Shown here: piece by piece, positions 1 through 11,900 of the stretch
How positions within the stretch are numbered: position 1 is the stretch's first letter
Layout of the letters: each line of letters opens with the position of its first letter
From: Rodentolepis nana
Taxonomy: Eukaryota; Platyhelminthes; Cestoda; Cyclophyllidea; Hymenolepididae
Direction: 5' to 3'
DNA length: 40,144 bases
NCBI GenBank assembly: GCA_900617975.1
Contig: UZAE01000090.1
Location: forward strand, 1-40,144
Notes under the pieces: model-generated
The model's database searches: none
Told to the model about the DNA's origin: nothing
The model's input: the letters and a program-made list of their open reading frames with translations, nothing else
Made by a program: the position numbers and the translations under genes

Positions 1-43
1 GTTTCTAATATTGTCAGTTGTATATTCTGCCATCCAATAACAT

Positions 44-54
44 TGGTTTGTTAC
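44..54. repeat. Target-site duplication, left copy, of retroposon copy 1
   Basis: TGGTTTGTTAC here is repeated without mismatch at 385-395, directly flanking the element at 55-384. This is an 11-bp target duplication typical of target-primed reverse transcription. Confidence 0.85.
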
Positions 55-384
55 ATATATATTTCAAATGGCAGGCGTTATGATAGGTATCATTAGCCCT
101 TTAGTTGGCTTCGGGCTTCACAGAAAGGAAGAGGAACATCAAAGTGGTAAAAGTCGAGAGGGAGGGGGAACAGAATAATGATTCACAGACGTAAAAGAGA
201 CAGACAGACAGACACAAAGGTAGAAAAAAGGTGAGGTGAGTACTGTGGAAGGAGTCGAATATGAAATGCAGTGGGGTCTTAGTAGTTTGAAGTCTGAAGT
301 CAACTGCCGATTAATAGACTTTTTGCCGTATGAGTATACGTTGCCCAGTGTGCACCACGTGGAGTTAAGTCTATCTCACACCCC
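55..384 (-). mobile_element. Ribozyme-headed short retroposon, copy 1
   Basis: This is a non-coding retroposon of 330 bp on the minus strand, inside the Arf-GEF intron that precedes exon 839-1101. In element orientation it begins GGGGTGTGAGATAGACTT at 384, contains a CT-rich middle with (GTCT)n, and ends in the tail read on the plus strand as ATTTCAAATGGCAGGCG. It is flanked by a perfect 11-bp duplication (44-54 and 385-395). The same architecture recurs five times in the window. Its 3' tail matches the LINE fragment at 36823-38255. It carries no open frame that is kept between copies, so I treat it as non-autonomous. Confidence 0.85.
314..384 (-). ncRNA. HDV-like self-cleaving ribozyme fold, copy 1 (slightly decayed)
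   Basis: Read on the minus strand from 384: P1 is GGGGTGT with GCACACT, with one mismatch. P2 is ATAGACTT with AAGTCTAT, perfect over 8 bp. L3 is TCCACGT, and the CC needed for P1.1 is present. The joining segment is GGGCAAC. P4 is CGTAT-ACTC-ATACG. J4/2 contains GGCAAA with the candidate catalytic C. P3 has one mismatch (AAC/GGT). The layout matches the HDV-like class in strand order and loop sizes; activity of this copy is doubtful because of the P1 and P3 mismatches. Confidence 0.7.
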
Positions 385-395
385 TGGTTTGTTAC
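385..395. repeat. Target-site duplication, right copy, of retroposon copy 1
   Basis: TGGTTTGTTAC, identical to 44-54. It touches the element exactly at the first G of the ribozyme (position 384 on the minus strand). Confidence 0.85.
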
Positions 396-838
396 TATTC
401 TATGGAATTATTTGTTGACGATATTAGTTAGTGCGTAAACTATTACACAATTTAAACATCTCTACAGTTATTACTAGTACATTGTTCATCTATTTCAAAT
501 CTTCGAGTCTTATAATATGGCATTAGTTTTACCCTAAAACAATGTCGGAATTTAAGGTCTTAAATTAAATATAAAAATTGTGTTGGTGGTGGGAAGGGTT
601 TATGTGTCTGTTCGGTTTTAAATCGCTTTTATTACTTTACTTCAATTTGACTGCCTAGAAATTTGCTCTGAGGTGAGATTGCTAATATTGTGGCTTAATG
701 TCGTGTTTGGGGATTTCAGTATTGCTCAATAAATGCCGCTGTTAATTATTATGTTCAGTCAATTCCCTCTTAGCGCACTGTCGAGCACCCTCCGAAAGTT
801 TACCCAATCACATAACTTATTTTCCTATTTACTTTTAG

Positions 839-3800
839 ATACAGACGAAGCAAGCGCAAAAGGAGAAGGTGGACGTGTGGGCAATGAAGGAGGTAGTAGT
901 AAGTTGTCTCGTAAGCGCAGTGGCATTGCTCCTGGTAGCCTTGCTGCCGCCACTGTGGACTCTCGCAAGGCGGCCGTTCTCCAAGAAGTCATGGGTGAGA
1001 CTGGCTCGCGTAGTGTCGTTGTCGCTGTTGACAAAATCTTCTCCGGCTCAGTTCGTCTCGATGGAGATGCTATTGTGGACTTTGTGCAGGCTCTCTGTCA
1101 GGTAATTTTGTCTTTCTTATTCTTTATTTTGCTTGTTTAAAGAGCTTTTCTTGGTGGTTCGTTTGAACTAGGTTTTTAATCTGCTTATTTGGGCTCTTTT
1201 GCACCTAGCATTAAGCATCCGTTTGTTTGCGATTATTAAGCCCTCGAACGTATTAACTTGCGTCACTTTTTTGTGTTCATTGAACACACGGAGAGCCGAT
1301 GACTTGCTTCTTTTTACGTGTTTGATGAAGTTTATAACATAAAGCCTTTGTATTAACACAGTCTTTTTTATTTGGTATGTAATTTGTGTTAAACCATAAT
1401 CCGCCGAAGTATTAAAATCGGTGTATCCAAGGTTATAATTTGAAAAGGCGCCTAAATACGTCTGTTTTGATTGGTACTCAGATAGACCATGGTTTTAACA
1501 GATTGGCCATTATGAGTTTTAACAGAAGGGAGTGTTTTTAATGGATATTCTTAATCCTACGTTCGAATAGGACAAAATGAGCGTACCTTTATCTTATTTA
1601 TATAGTGAGTGGCACTTCAAAAATAGTAAAAAGGTGACATGTTCTATTTTGGGGTGGGAAATATGAATAAAGGAACTACGGAATGAGTCAAGTAAAAAGA
1701 GGAACAGCAAAATAGGAGTCGGTATTGAAAAGAAATCTTTGAGAATTGTACTTTTTCATTGATTTACTCATGTTCTAGTAAGAACCAGTTACTTATCAAT
1801 GTTTTAATTCCCATATCAATAGGGTGGGGTTATTTGCACGTCAATCTTTCCACATGGATTTATTATTATCTCATAGCTCAAAAAGAATTTTTCAGGTTGG
1901 CAATGGCTTTTTACCGTAGTGCAGATAAGTCTTCTGTCTTATTTATACTCAGACATGCAGTCTTTCGTTATGTGGAAAACGCATTGTGTTAAGCTCGCAT
2001 AAATTGTAGACTTCTGCCTCTGGCTGTTTTAGAATAGCGCAGCGATTGTGTCTGTTGCCATGGCGAACAGTACTGACTATTCTATATTACCCAACACTCA
2101 TTTGTCGCACGCCGTCGTTTCTAAATGTCCTTTGCGAGTCATTCTTGCTACTTGGCTTTCTCTATCCTCTATTTGCTACTTATATCCTATTTACTAATTT
2201 ATTTCGAATTAAATCGTTGTAGCAATATACGAATAGGAATATTTGATTCGAAAGATAAAAGTTGTATGTATTTCGCACTAGGAATAAGGTTAAGAATAAA
2301 TTCTCGTCTTCGTATTCCCTTGATTTGTTTTCCGGCCCATTTACTGCGATTCCATAAATAAATTTTTGGGATTTGTGGAATTCTGAACTTCGTTTCCACT
2401 TTATCATCAAATACTATTGCATTGGGCTCTTGATTGCCTTTTATATATGAAATTTAAATTCTGCGGGTTATTCGAGTGTTCGTTTTCAATCTGCATTATT
2501 GTTCATTCATGGTTTTTTGCATATAAATCCTACTTTGAGTCAGAAAAATCCCAGTTAGTAGGGCAATAAATGCTACTTTTATTAATAACTTAAATCGTGA
2601 TCGATTTGCGAACGTAAAATGTATGGTATCTCTGGGGGTTAAAAGTTCACTAATACATCGTTATTTTGTATCATGGTGATTTTGTGTAATAATGCTTATT
2701 GTCGTTGAGTAGAAATTTTATCTGATCGTATTAAAAATACCATTTGCGCTTATTAGTAATTGACTTGTGTGACGATGGTGCTGCTTAATAGCAAAACTGC
2801 TCTATCTATTATCGTACACATCCATTTGTGTATATAGTCAGCCACGCACTGTTTAGTCAATAGAGTGGTAGAATGTGGGCCTTATACGAAGGGCTATGGA
2901 TTACCAATGTCACATAACTTAATGAGCTTTAAATTTTCCTGAAAAATCAGAGTATAGGCCTCTGCACTTTTGTATTGATTATCGGCCTTAACCCCCTGGA
3001 CCGCGAACTGGATAAAATGTATTCAGTAGATCGTCAATGATGCATTTTTTATTTAATATTAGTTTGGATCCTAACATGTGTAGATCTTTCAATATTCTCA
3101 AAAATAGTTTTTGTACTGCCTGACCCGATCAAAGTGTTGTAATGTGTTGGCCAAACTAGCTTTTAATATGCACACTGCGCTTTTTCAGGATCCGGAGAAA
3201 GAGTGAGAGAGATAAATGAGAGTTGACGTCGTCATGACCTTCCAAAATAATGATGTAAAAGTGACATTGCGACGTTGTGTAATTGTACATCCAATGTACA
3301 CAGTAATTTTTTTCTTACCTCTTTTTCATGTGGAGATCTAAGAAGAGTTTTTTAATGCTAGAATTGCTCCTTTTGGGAGCTATAGCCCACTATCCAAAAT
3401 TTAATTCCATTATTGTATTTTCTTTAACTTCTTCATGTGTGGGGAAACGGATGTTTTCAACAAATTGTACAATTCATATATATTCGCATATAAATACTTC
3501 CTAAATTTGCGTTCAATAATGGTTATTTAAAACAAAAATTTTGGACTGTTAACTGTGCTATTACTTTGGGCTGGAAGGCCATCGTGTATAATCTTTGCTA
3601 TTCTCTTTCAATCATTTCAGGTATCCCTGGAGGAGTTATCATTGCCCCAACCCAGGACCTTCAGTTTGCAAAAGGTAGTGGAGATCTCCTACTATAACAT
3701 CGGTCGTATTCGTCTTCAGTGGTCTCGTATCTGGGAGCACATTGGTCAGCACTTTACTACTGCTGGTCGTTCGAGCAATGAGGATGTGGCCATATTCGCC

Positions 3801-5873
3801 GTGGACTCTTTACGTCAACTTGCTGTCAAGTTGATAGAAAAGGGGGAATTACCTAATTTTCACTTCCAAAAGGAGTGCATTCGGTTAGTTATGCTTCATT
3901 AAGTCGCATTTATGGTGTCACGCTACTCGATGGATTTGTGGTTGCTCAGTTTCTGCAGTAAAATAATCTTATGGTTATTTCGAAACTTTTCAGTTTTGGG
4001 CCATTCTCTTTGTTGTAACTGTCGTGTGTTTCTTGCAATCTTACCAAACATTCCGGTTGTTTGTGGAAAGTTACTCAGAGACAATTAGAGAAATTCATTG
4101 CTTCACTTTTAGTGAATGTAATCGCCCAAAGTTTGTGCCTCAGTAGTTCAATGATCAACACACGAGGCAGTTAAGTCAGTGTTTGCGAGATCGGTACGCA
4201 TCCATTAGTATGGAAGGTCCACTTCGCCGGTTATCTACAGACAACAGGGCGATAATAGAACTGGGGTTCTCACTAAAGCTACATCGAAATTTATTTATAT
4301 CAAATTGCAGGCTTTATGATAGTTATCGTTAGCCCTTGAGTTAACTTCGAGCTTCACAAAGAGGAGGAGCATCAAAAACGAGAATAGGGGGAAGAAGATT
4401 GATTCTCAGGCGTTAATGAGACAGGCACAAAGCTGGAGAAAAAGATGAGGTGGGTACGATGGGGGTGGAGGGAGTGGGGGAATTTGACATACAGTAGGGT
4501 CATAGTAGCTTGAAGTCAACTGTCGGTTTATAGACTTTTTTGCAGTATGAGTTGCCCAGGGTGCACCACGTGGAGGTAAGTCTATCACACTACCCATGAA
4601 ATCGAGATAGTTCCTCTAATTAACTCAGAGAGCTTATTATTTCATGTCAATTATGCATTGGTGATGAGTGGTCTTAAAATCTGCTTTTCTTTATTTAATG
4701 TTAATTTTTGCGTCCCCTTAACTTAAGACACTTAAGAGTTAAGTTACTTAAGTGGATTTTTTCTAAAATTAAGTAACGGCGTATTTCACAAATCCAGTTT
4801 TTTTTCATTATCCACACTCATCTTTTGATGTTACTTGAATTCATTACTATTGCTTTGTTCTTTTTCTTCTCTTCTTCATGTATGTTTTAAACGATTTTAA
4901 CGCATAAAACAATGTAGCTGTGAGCTGCTTACTACTTTCCGTCAGTAAATATCATGTGTAGATAGGGTGTCACCATAAAAAGCTTGTAGTATTTTCTTTC
5001 CCTCGTTTCTTGCCCCATTATAGCGCCTATTCTGTTATCTCTATTTGCGTGACCTTTGAATCCATGTTCATTTTCTAAATCTAATTACATCGGGTTGTCT
5101 TGATTTTTTATAGTAATGCCATTATTTTAAGCCACAATGGTGTAATTTTTCAAAATGTGTGCTTGTCAGACTGCTTTAATTGCTCATTAGTGTCGTAGTT
5201 TTTTGCATGAATAAGAATACTTTTATATCTCACTTTGATGAAGTGTTCTTAATTGTAATTAACCTGTTTATATTCCTCCCGATGGAGAAGAATGGCCATC
5301 ATCCTTTTTGTAGTGCCTTGAATGCGGTTCTTGTTGTGAAGTTGAACTATTTCATCGACACCTTTGTACTGTTAGATGGTTCCAGTTGTTGCTGCTATTC
5401 TACGTGCCCATTAGGTATAGCTCGTCTGCTACATTGATTTGACCTACAAGAAGAAAAGACTAGTGCTGTGGTTTGGAGATATTTTCTGCTTTTAATTTGA
5501 ATCTTGCCCCGGTTTGTTGGGAAAACAATCAGCCAATCCTTGTTATTAATTGCCTTTCATATTCGATGTGGTGGAACAGCCCATCAATGAATGGTATTTT
5601 TCGTGGCCTTGCTGGCACGTGGTGATGTGGAAGTGGCATGCTGGTTATGTGGAGTTTCCACCCACTTCATGGCATTGATTCGCTCTTCTGCCAGTTTTAA
5701 TTTGTTATTAGCACTTTTTGGGTATAGATTTCTGCCCATAATAAGTCAATAGACTACCGTAAATAGCAAAGAGCTCATTTGAAAAGCTAATTAACATTTA
5801 GAATAAACTGTATTTGTTGATTTTCATTATTCAGAGTTGTATGCGCTGTTGAAAGTGAATGATTTGTTTTAAC

Positions 5874-5908
<35 letters not shown>

Positions 5909-8900
5909 TATCGTTCTTGCTCTTTCTTAACACTAAGTTTAAAAAGATTAGTTATCAACATAAATTGTTGGTGGTGTTTGTTCATTCAATTTTACAATAG
6001 CGGCATTTCAATTATCTCAACTTTTCATTTCACTTCTTTTTTATAAACTTACTAAATACCTACGATTTTGGTGGAAATATTTCTTCCCTTCTGCATTTTA
6101 AATGCGCAATTAATTTCCATATTATCAAAAGAGATGATCTGCCTGCGTGCCTGCTTTCGTGGCTTAAACGTCATTGGAAAATCAATGCTGTATTTTGAAT
6201 GTGCGAATTATATACTGGAACGTGTACGGAAAGTGGAAATAAATAAAAATTGGTTAGAATTTAGTGAAATATTTAACCATCATCTATTCGTACTGATCCC
6301 TAGCTTGAAAATTGATGACGCATAGTTTGAGGGAAATGAGGCTACATAAACATCCACCACTTTGACAGCTTCATAAATTTACCCTAATCCATAGAAAAGC
6401 TCCTTTTTTCTTCATCTGATGGAATTATCTAAATAGGTTCAACAATCTTCCTCAACTTACTATTGATTTTTACTCACGAAATCTTTCCATTTATGCAGTC
6501 TTACAATTTCTTCACAAAGCACATGACTATTTTTCACATCTTTCAGCCCATTTTTGAACATTCTTGGAGATATCAATGACGTAAAACCCAACATTCAGGA
6601 TATGGTGGCTCGTTGTGTCTCACAGTTGATTCAATCTCAGTGGACCAATATTCGTTCGGGTTGGACCAATATCTTCCTTGTACTTTACGTAGCAGCTGGA
6701 TCCACTGAAGCCAATGTCATTGAGGTGACATTCAATTCCTGCGCCTTTGTGATTAACACGGTCTTTCAAAATAACTTCTTCCTTCTTGTGGATTCCTTCC
6801 CGGTATGTCATCATTCTTTCACTATCCTCCGTGATTATAGATTCTTTCTGTTCTTCCGGCCAAAATGTTAAGCTTATATATCCTTCCAACGCATTAGACA
6901 CTCCACCAGCTATTAGTTTCACTTAATTACCGTGTGGAGAAGCAAGAGATTGTTCTTTAGGAGGGTTGTGTGCACAGATTCGAATTTGGATGTGGTGTGC
7001 GTGAGGGGGGGGGGTGAGGTCAATACGCTTTAAGGTAAAACATTGACACTGTTAACAAAGAAATTAGGTTTTTGTTTAACCATTGATAAGGATTCCCAAC
7101 ACATTTTGGGAGAGTCTCAGGCCTTTTCGATCGACCCATTTGACTAGGCATGGTCGAATTCGTTGAATGCAAAGAATTATTTTCACTCTGAAAAATTATT
7201 AACTTATTTGAAGTTTAGAGCAACACAACAAGCTGATAGTTATAAGCTTGGAATAACTAAAACCAATCCCAGCGTATGCAATGCTAAAAGTCGGTTGAGG
7301 GTCTGACTACGTCTGTTTGGTTAGCTCGATCGTTGGCTATAGAAAATCGTCCTATCTTGTAGTGTGTAAACAGAGATAGTTTTTTGCAGTTAGTGAATGG
7401 AGTTTGTCGATTAAAAAAGTTTCTTCACTACAATGCATGTGATCATTATGGCATCCCTAGAAGACCCCAGATAGAACACTTGCTTTATGGAGCACATTGT
7501 GTTCCAGTATCAAATGCTCATTTTGACAGATGATATCATGTCATATCTCAAAGGAGGTTCATAATTTTTTCCAATACTGAAAGTTCGGATACCGTATGTT
7601 GTACTTTAGTAAGTCCATTTATTTGCGAAATAGGGTTCAAATTCGAAAATGCAGGGACACAAATCTATGAACTCAACTTTACTCGTTTCCGTATTTCAGG
7701 TCTTTATAAAGGCTCTCTCTGAGTTCGCCTGCAATCTTCAATTTCCTGACACCTCAATGGAGGCTATACGCTTGATCCGGCTCTGTGCTCGAGTTGTTAG
7801 TGAGCGTGCCACGCAGTTTGCGAAGGAGGATACTGTCCCAGTAGTTAAGACTTCTTCTGATACTGCTCCTTCAGGCACAGTCGTTTCCTCGGAACAAGGG
7901 AAGGACGATGAAGATGATGCTGCCTGGAAGCGTGGGTGGATGCCAATTTTCTATGAACTATTCCGAGTTATTAATAAGTAAGTAATTATTTCATTTCTTA
8001 TTTTTAGCTATTTAAAGCTTGTTGTCTTATGTTGCGAATAGCCACCAAAATATCAAGAATTACGTATGTGAGCTAGTAATAATTCCAAAGCCCCTTTGGG
8101 AAAAAATTTTTCAAAACTTCTTGGTTGACATTACTAAGGCTCTCTATGGTGCGAAATTTGAATTTTGGCAGCCCCTTTATTATTCCAACTTAAGCAGTGC
8201 GTCAATTTTTCTATTGTCTGAAGCAGTTCTAATGCCTTGGGTTAATCCATATAACTTTCCTTAATGTCCTTTTTATCGCTTCTGCGCTGCGTCGATTTTG
8301 TTTCAACCTCCTTGATGGATGTCAACTCTATTTTAGGGAGTAAAATTAAACCCTTTCTTTTCATCCTAGAACATTTTGGTTTATAAGCCTCTTCTTTATA
8401 AAATAAATACTCTCTCTGAGTTTATTATCATTTATTGGACTCGGAAACTGAATCTCTTTTGGGGAAGAACATTTTTTGTCTTGTTTTTTGCCTAGACCCA
8501 TCTTTCATAAATTCCATTTGTTGCGAAATATATAGAGCTAGACATTGCCAGACGAGTAGTAATTAGTGCTAGATCATTTAGACATTGTTAACATCGTTCA
8601 GTTTATAACCATTTCTGGAAGAGCCTATCGTTTCCTACCATTCTAAATTCGCAGTTTGTCTCGTTGGGAGTTATTATTTAAAAGGGACCCTGTCGAAGTT
8701 CTTAGTTTCTGAATTTCCCAGCTAGAGCGAATCCGGACTTTGCCGAATCAACATTTCTTTTTAGATTATGGCCGACTCGTATTCACATTGTATTTGCTTC
8801 TAGCTAAAAATTTCATTATGTAGATTGGCTTGTTTATGAATTGAATATGTAGTGTGTCACATGTATTGCTTGTAAATCAAGGATCTGATAAAGTTCTTTA

Positions 8901-11900
8901 CTATTAACATGGAACAGCTAATGTTGGTTTTCTGTCTGCATAGTTATCCAGTAGCATATTTTTTCGCCACTGTACATAGCTTTTGTAACATTTACCTTCC
9001 TTCCTCGCCCTTGCACAGCTGTAAACTGGATGTGCGAACTCGTGGCTTGACAGTATTCTTCGAGGTAATCAAGTCCTACGGTTCCAGTTTCGTCCTCTCC
9101 TGGTGGATTCAGATCTTCAAGCTCATTTTCTCCATCTTTGAGCATGGAAGGGATACAAGTTCTAGTGCTGCAGGAGTTCCAACAAATCAACGGCAGCAGT
9201 CTTCGGCTGAACATGCGGCTATAGAAAGGAATTATCGCCGACGTCTCTTCTCAGGTGATCAACTGGAAGCCTTCGGTATTACTTATCGCATCTTTACCAG
9301 TCCAACGGATAGAAGTGAATGGCTTAACACCACTTGCAATCATGCTCTCTACTCTGTAGTGGACATATTCTCCCAGTTCTTTGACAAAATTGCTGATGAT
9401 TTGCTCGGTACGTGTATGCTAATAGATTGACGTGTCCCTATTTTAATTTAAATCTCATCTGTGCTGTCACAGAAGCCGATATTCTAGTCCAGAGTGACGA
9501 TAAACTTTATTCATGTAAATCACTTTAAATAAACGTTCAAACTCGAGTTCATTGGCAGTATACTAGACGTAGGTAATATGGTTATTTTCTCAAGGGAAAA
9601 TGTTATATTAAATTTTTTCATGTTAGTTCAAGAGCTCTTTCTTGATAGCAAGATATGTATTTCAAGTTTATTTTGCCATTTTTGCTACGTGTTTCGGCTC
9701 AACCATTGGACTTAGTGCTTCCAGGTCTTCGTTTCATATTATCCTTCATTTTCGTGCTCTTGGTGCATTTGGTACTTCAGAAGTCATTAGATCAATGCTC
9801 TCATTATTATGCACATCTAGGTGATATGGTCGGCCAACCGTATTTGCTAAATCTGTTCAACTAGAGTTGCGGTGGAATGGGAGTCTCATAAGAGTTGCTC
9901 CATAACAATCAAGTTGATGCTTTCCCTAATAGGTTCGGAAGGTATTAGCTTACTTGTGGTCCAGTGGAAATCGGAAAAATAACATTTCTTTTCTCCCTAA
10001 AAGGCAGGAAGCAATTTCAATAAATGGAATTGTCGATTTATGCAAACTAGTACTCTATGTAGTCAGAGCCCAAAGCCAGGTGGTAATGTATACTTCACTT
10101 TCAGTCCGATGGCACATTCATAATTATGCATTCCACATTGGCACTTAATTGCCCTCAAAGCTCTTATAGTTGAATGTCCTGACTAGAGTTAGAGTTTCGA
10201 GGTATTCACAGTAAAATATTCTCCGACTCTAACATTAACTTATCGGGCAAGTGTCTAAAAATTGCACTAGATAGTCTATAGACAGATCGATTTTTCGATT
10301 ACACCGTGACGCTAAAATAAAAGTGCAAAGAACTTCCTTCTTGGGTTAAAAATGAATTGGAATTAATTTTTCAAAAGAAATGGATCCTAAAGAGACGTAG
10401 ATGAAATCTTTCTCTCTAAACTCTCCTCAATTAACGAAGTTGAGGGTGTGCTTCGATGAGTAAAACCCGGGTCATTTTATTCACTAGGTGAATATATATC
10501 GCGTTTGCCTAACTATCTACTTATTACCTATTTAATCGTGCAACTGCACTTGTTTACTCATTTTGTCCTAGCAATTATCGGAGAGCTTTTAAGCCTGGGA
10601 TTGTTTCAGAACTAGGCTCTTCTTTCACTGTCCATTATCTGGAGCAAATTTGAGATGCGAGTGTCGTCATTTTCGTATGATCCTCAAATGATCATCGGTC
10701 CTATCTAACAACCTGGCTTTGGAATTAGTTTTACTATTATTAGTAGTAATAATATCTTTTTCTATTATCTCCTGTGAAGCGCCATTATTCTAACCATTGA
10801 CGGATTGAAATTTACAGAAGGAATCGAAATTTCTTGTGAAATGTTGGGATTTTGGTCGAATGGGCTTTGTTTTCTGATTGTCCATCATTTAGGCAATGAG
10901 TGGTAGTTCCTTTTCCGGGGCCCAAATCCTTGCCCTCTTGAGCACTGAACTTGTTGACGGGTCGATTAATTGGCGTGGTGGGTCTTACCTCTTCTATTAA
11001 TTTTTTCTTAAAGGCCGATACATCAGTATTATCTGCAATTCGCAGTGATTACTAATTAATATTACTAAATTTTCTGCTCACTTTTGTTCTTAGCTGATCT
11101 TTATGTGCAACTGAAGTGGTGTTGCCTGCAAGACCACGAGCAGCTAGCTCGTTCGGGCACAAGTTGCCTGGAGACTATAGTACTTACAAATGGAACGAAA
11201 TTCGATGCCAACAAGTGGACTATGACGGTAAATCTTCTTGTGGACCTATTCAAAACGACTGTTCCGCACGAATTGCTAACTTGGCGACCGGTAAGTTGGT
11301 GATTTTATTGTGCTTTCTTCTCTAAAATTGCCTCTGAATCGATATCACAGTTATTTAAATTCACCATTATTCCAAAAAGTATGTAATGGAATATTTAATG
11401 TAGCCCAAGTATAAATTAGTGGTGTTTTAAAAGCAATCATATTTTGACATTATCTATCTTCTCTTTTACTTCTGTTCCGAACCTCTCATTTAATATATGG
11501 ACGATCGAATCATAAGATGGGAACAGATTAATTTCATAAGGCGTTTAATCGAATGAATCCGGCTTCTCTATTCATATTGCATGATAAAGATCCTCTTTCC
11601 TCTCTGAAATAGTTTTACAAAATTGTAATGAGAGATACCAATCAGTCTAATGTGAACGATTTCCTTCAGTTTTTTAAGAGCACCATCAAGAGTTTTCGCT
11701 TGAATGGAAGAGAGGAAGTAATTATTCTGAATTCTACGGATCCGATCTCCTTTTTCTCCCCCCCCCCCACACTCCCAAACCATTCAAATAAGCCAGGTCG
11801 GCGATAGTCTTTCTATTCAATTTATATTTTTGCTTCTCCAATATGGTAAGTGTTATCGATTAGACAATAATTTAATGTGCGCAATAAGCAAATAAAAATA

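Noticed and set aside
733..838. Upstream extension of the first Arf-GEF frame in the window
   Set aside because: TTTTAG at 833-838 is a good acceptor and the sequence upstream lacks similarity, so the exon is taken to start at 839 with two bases of a split codon.
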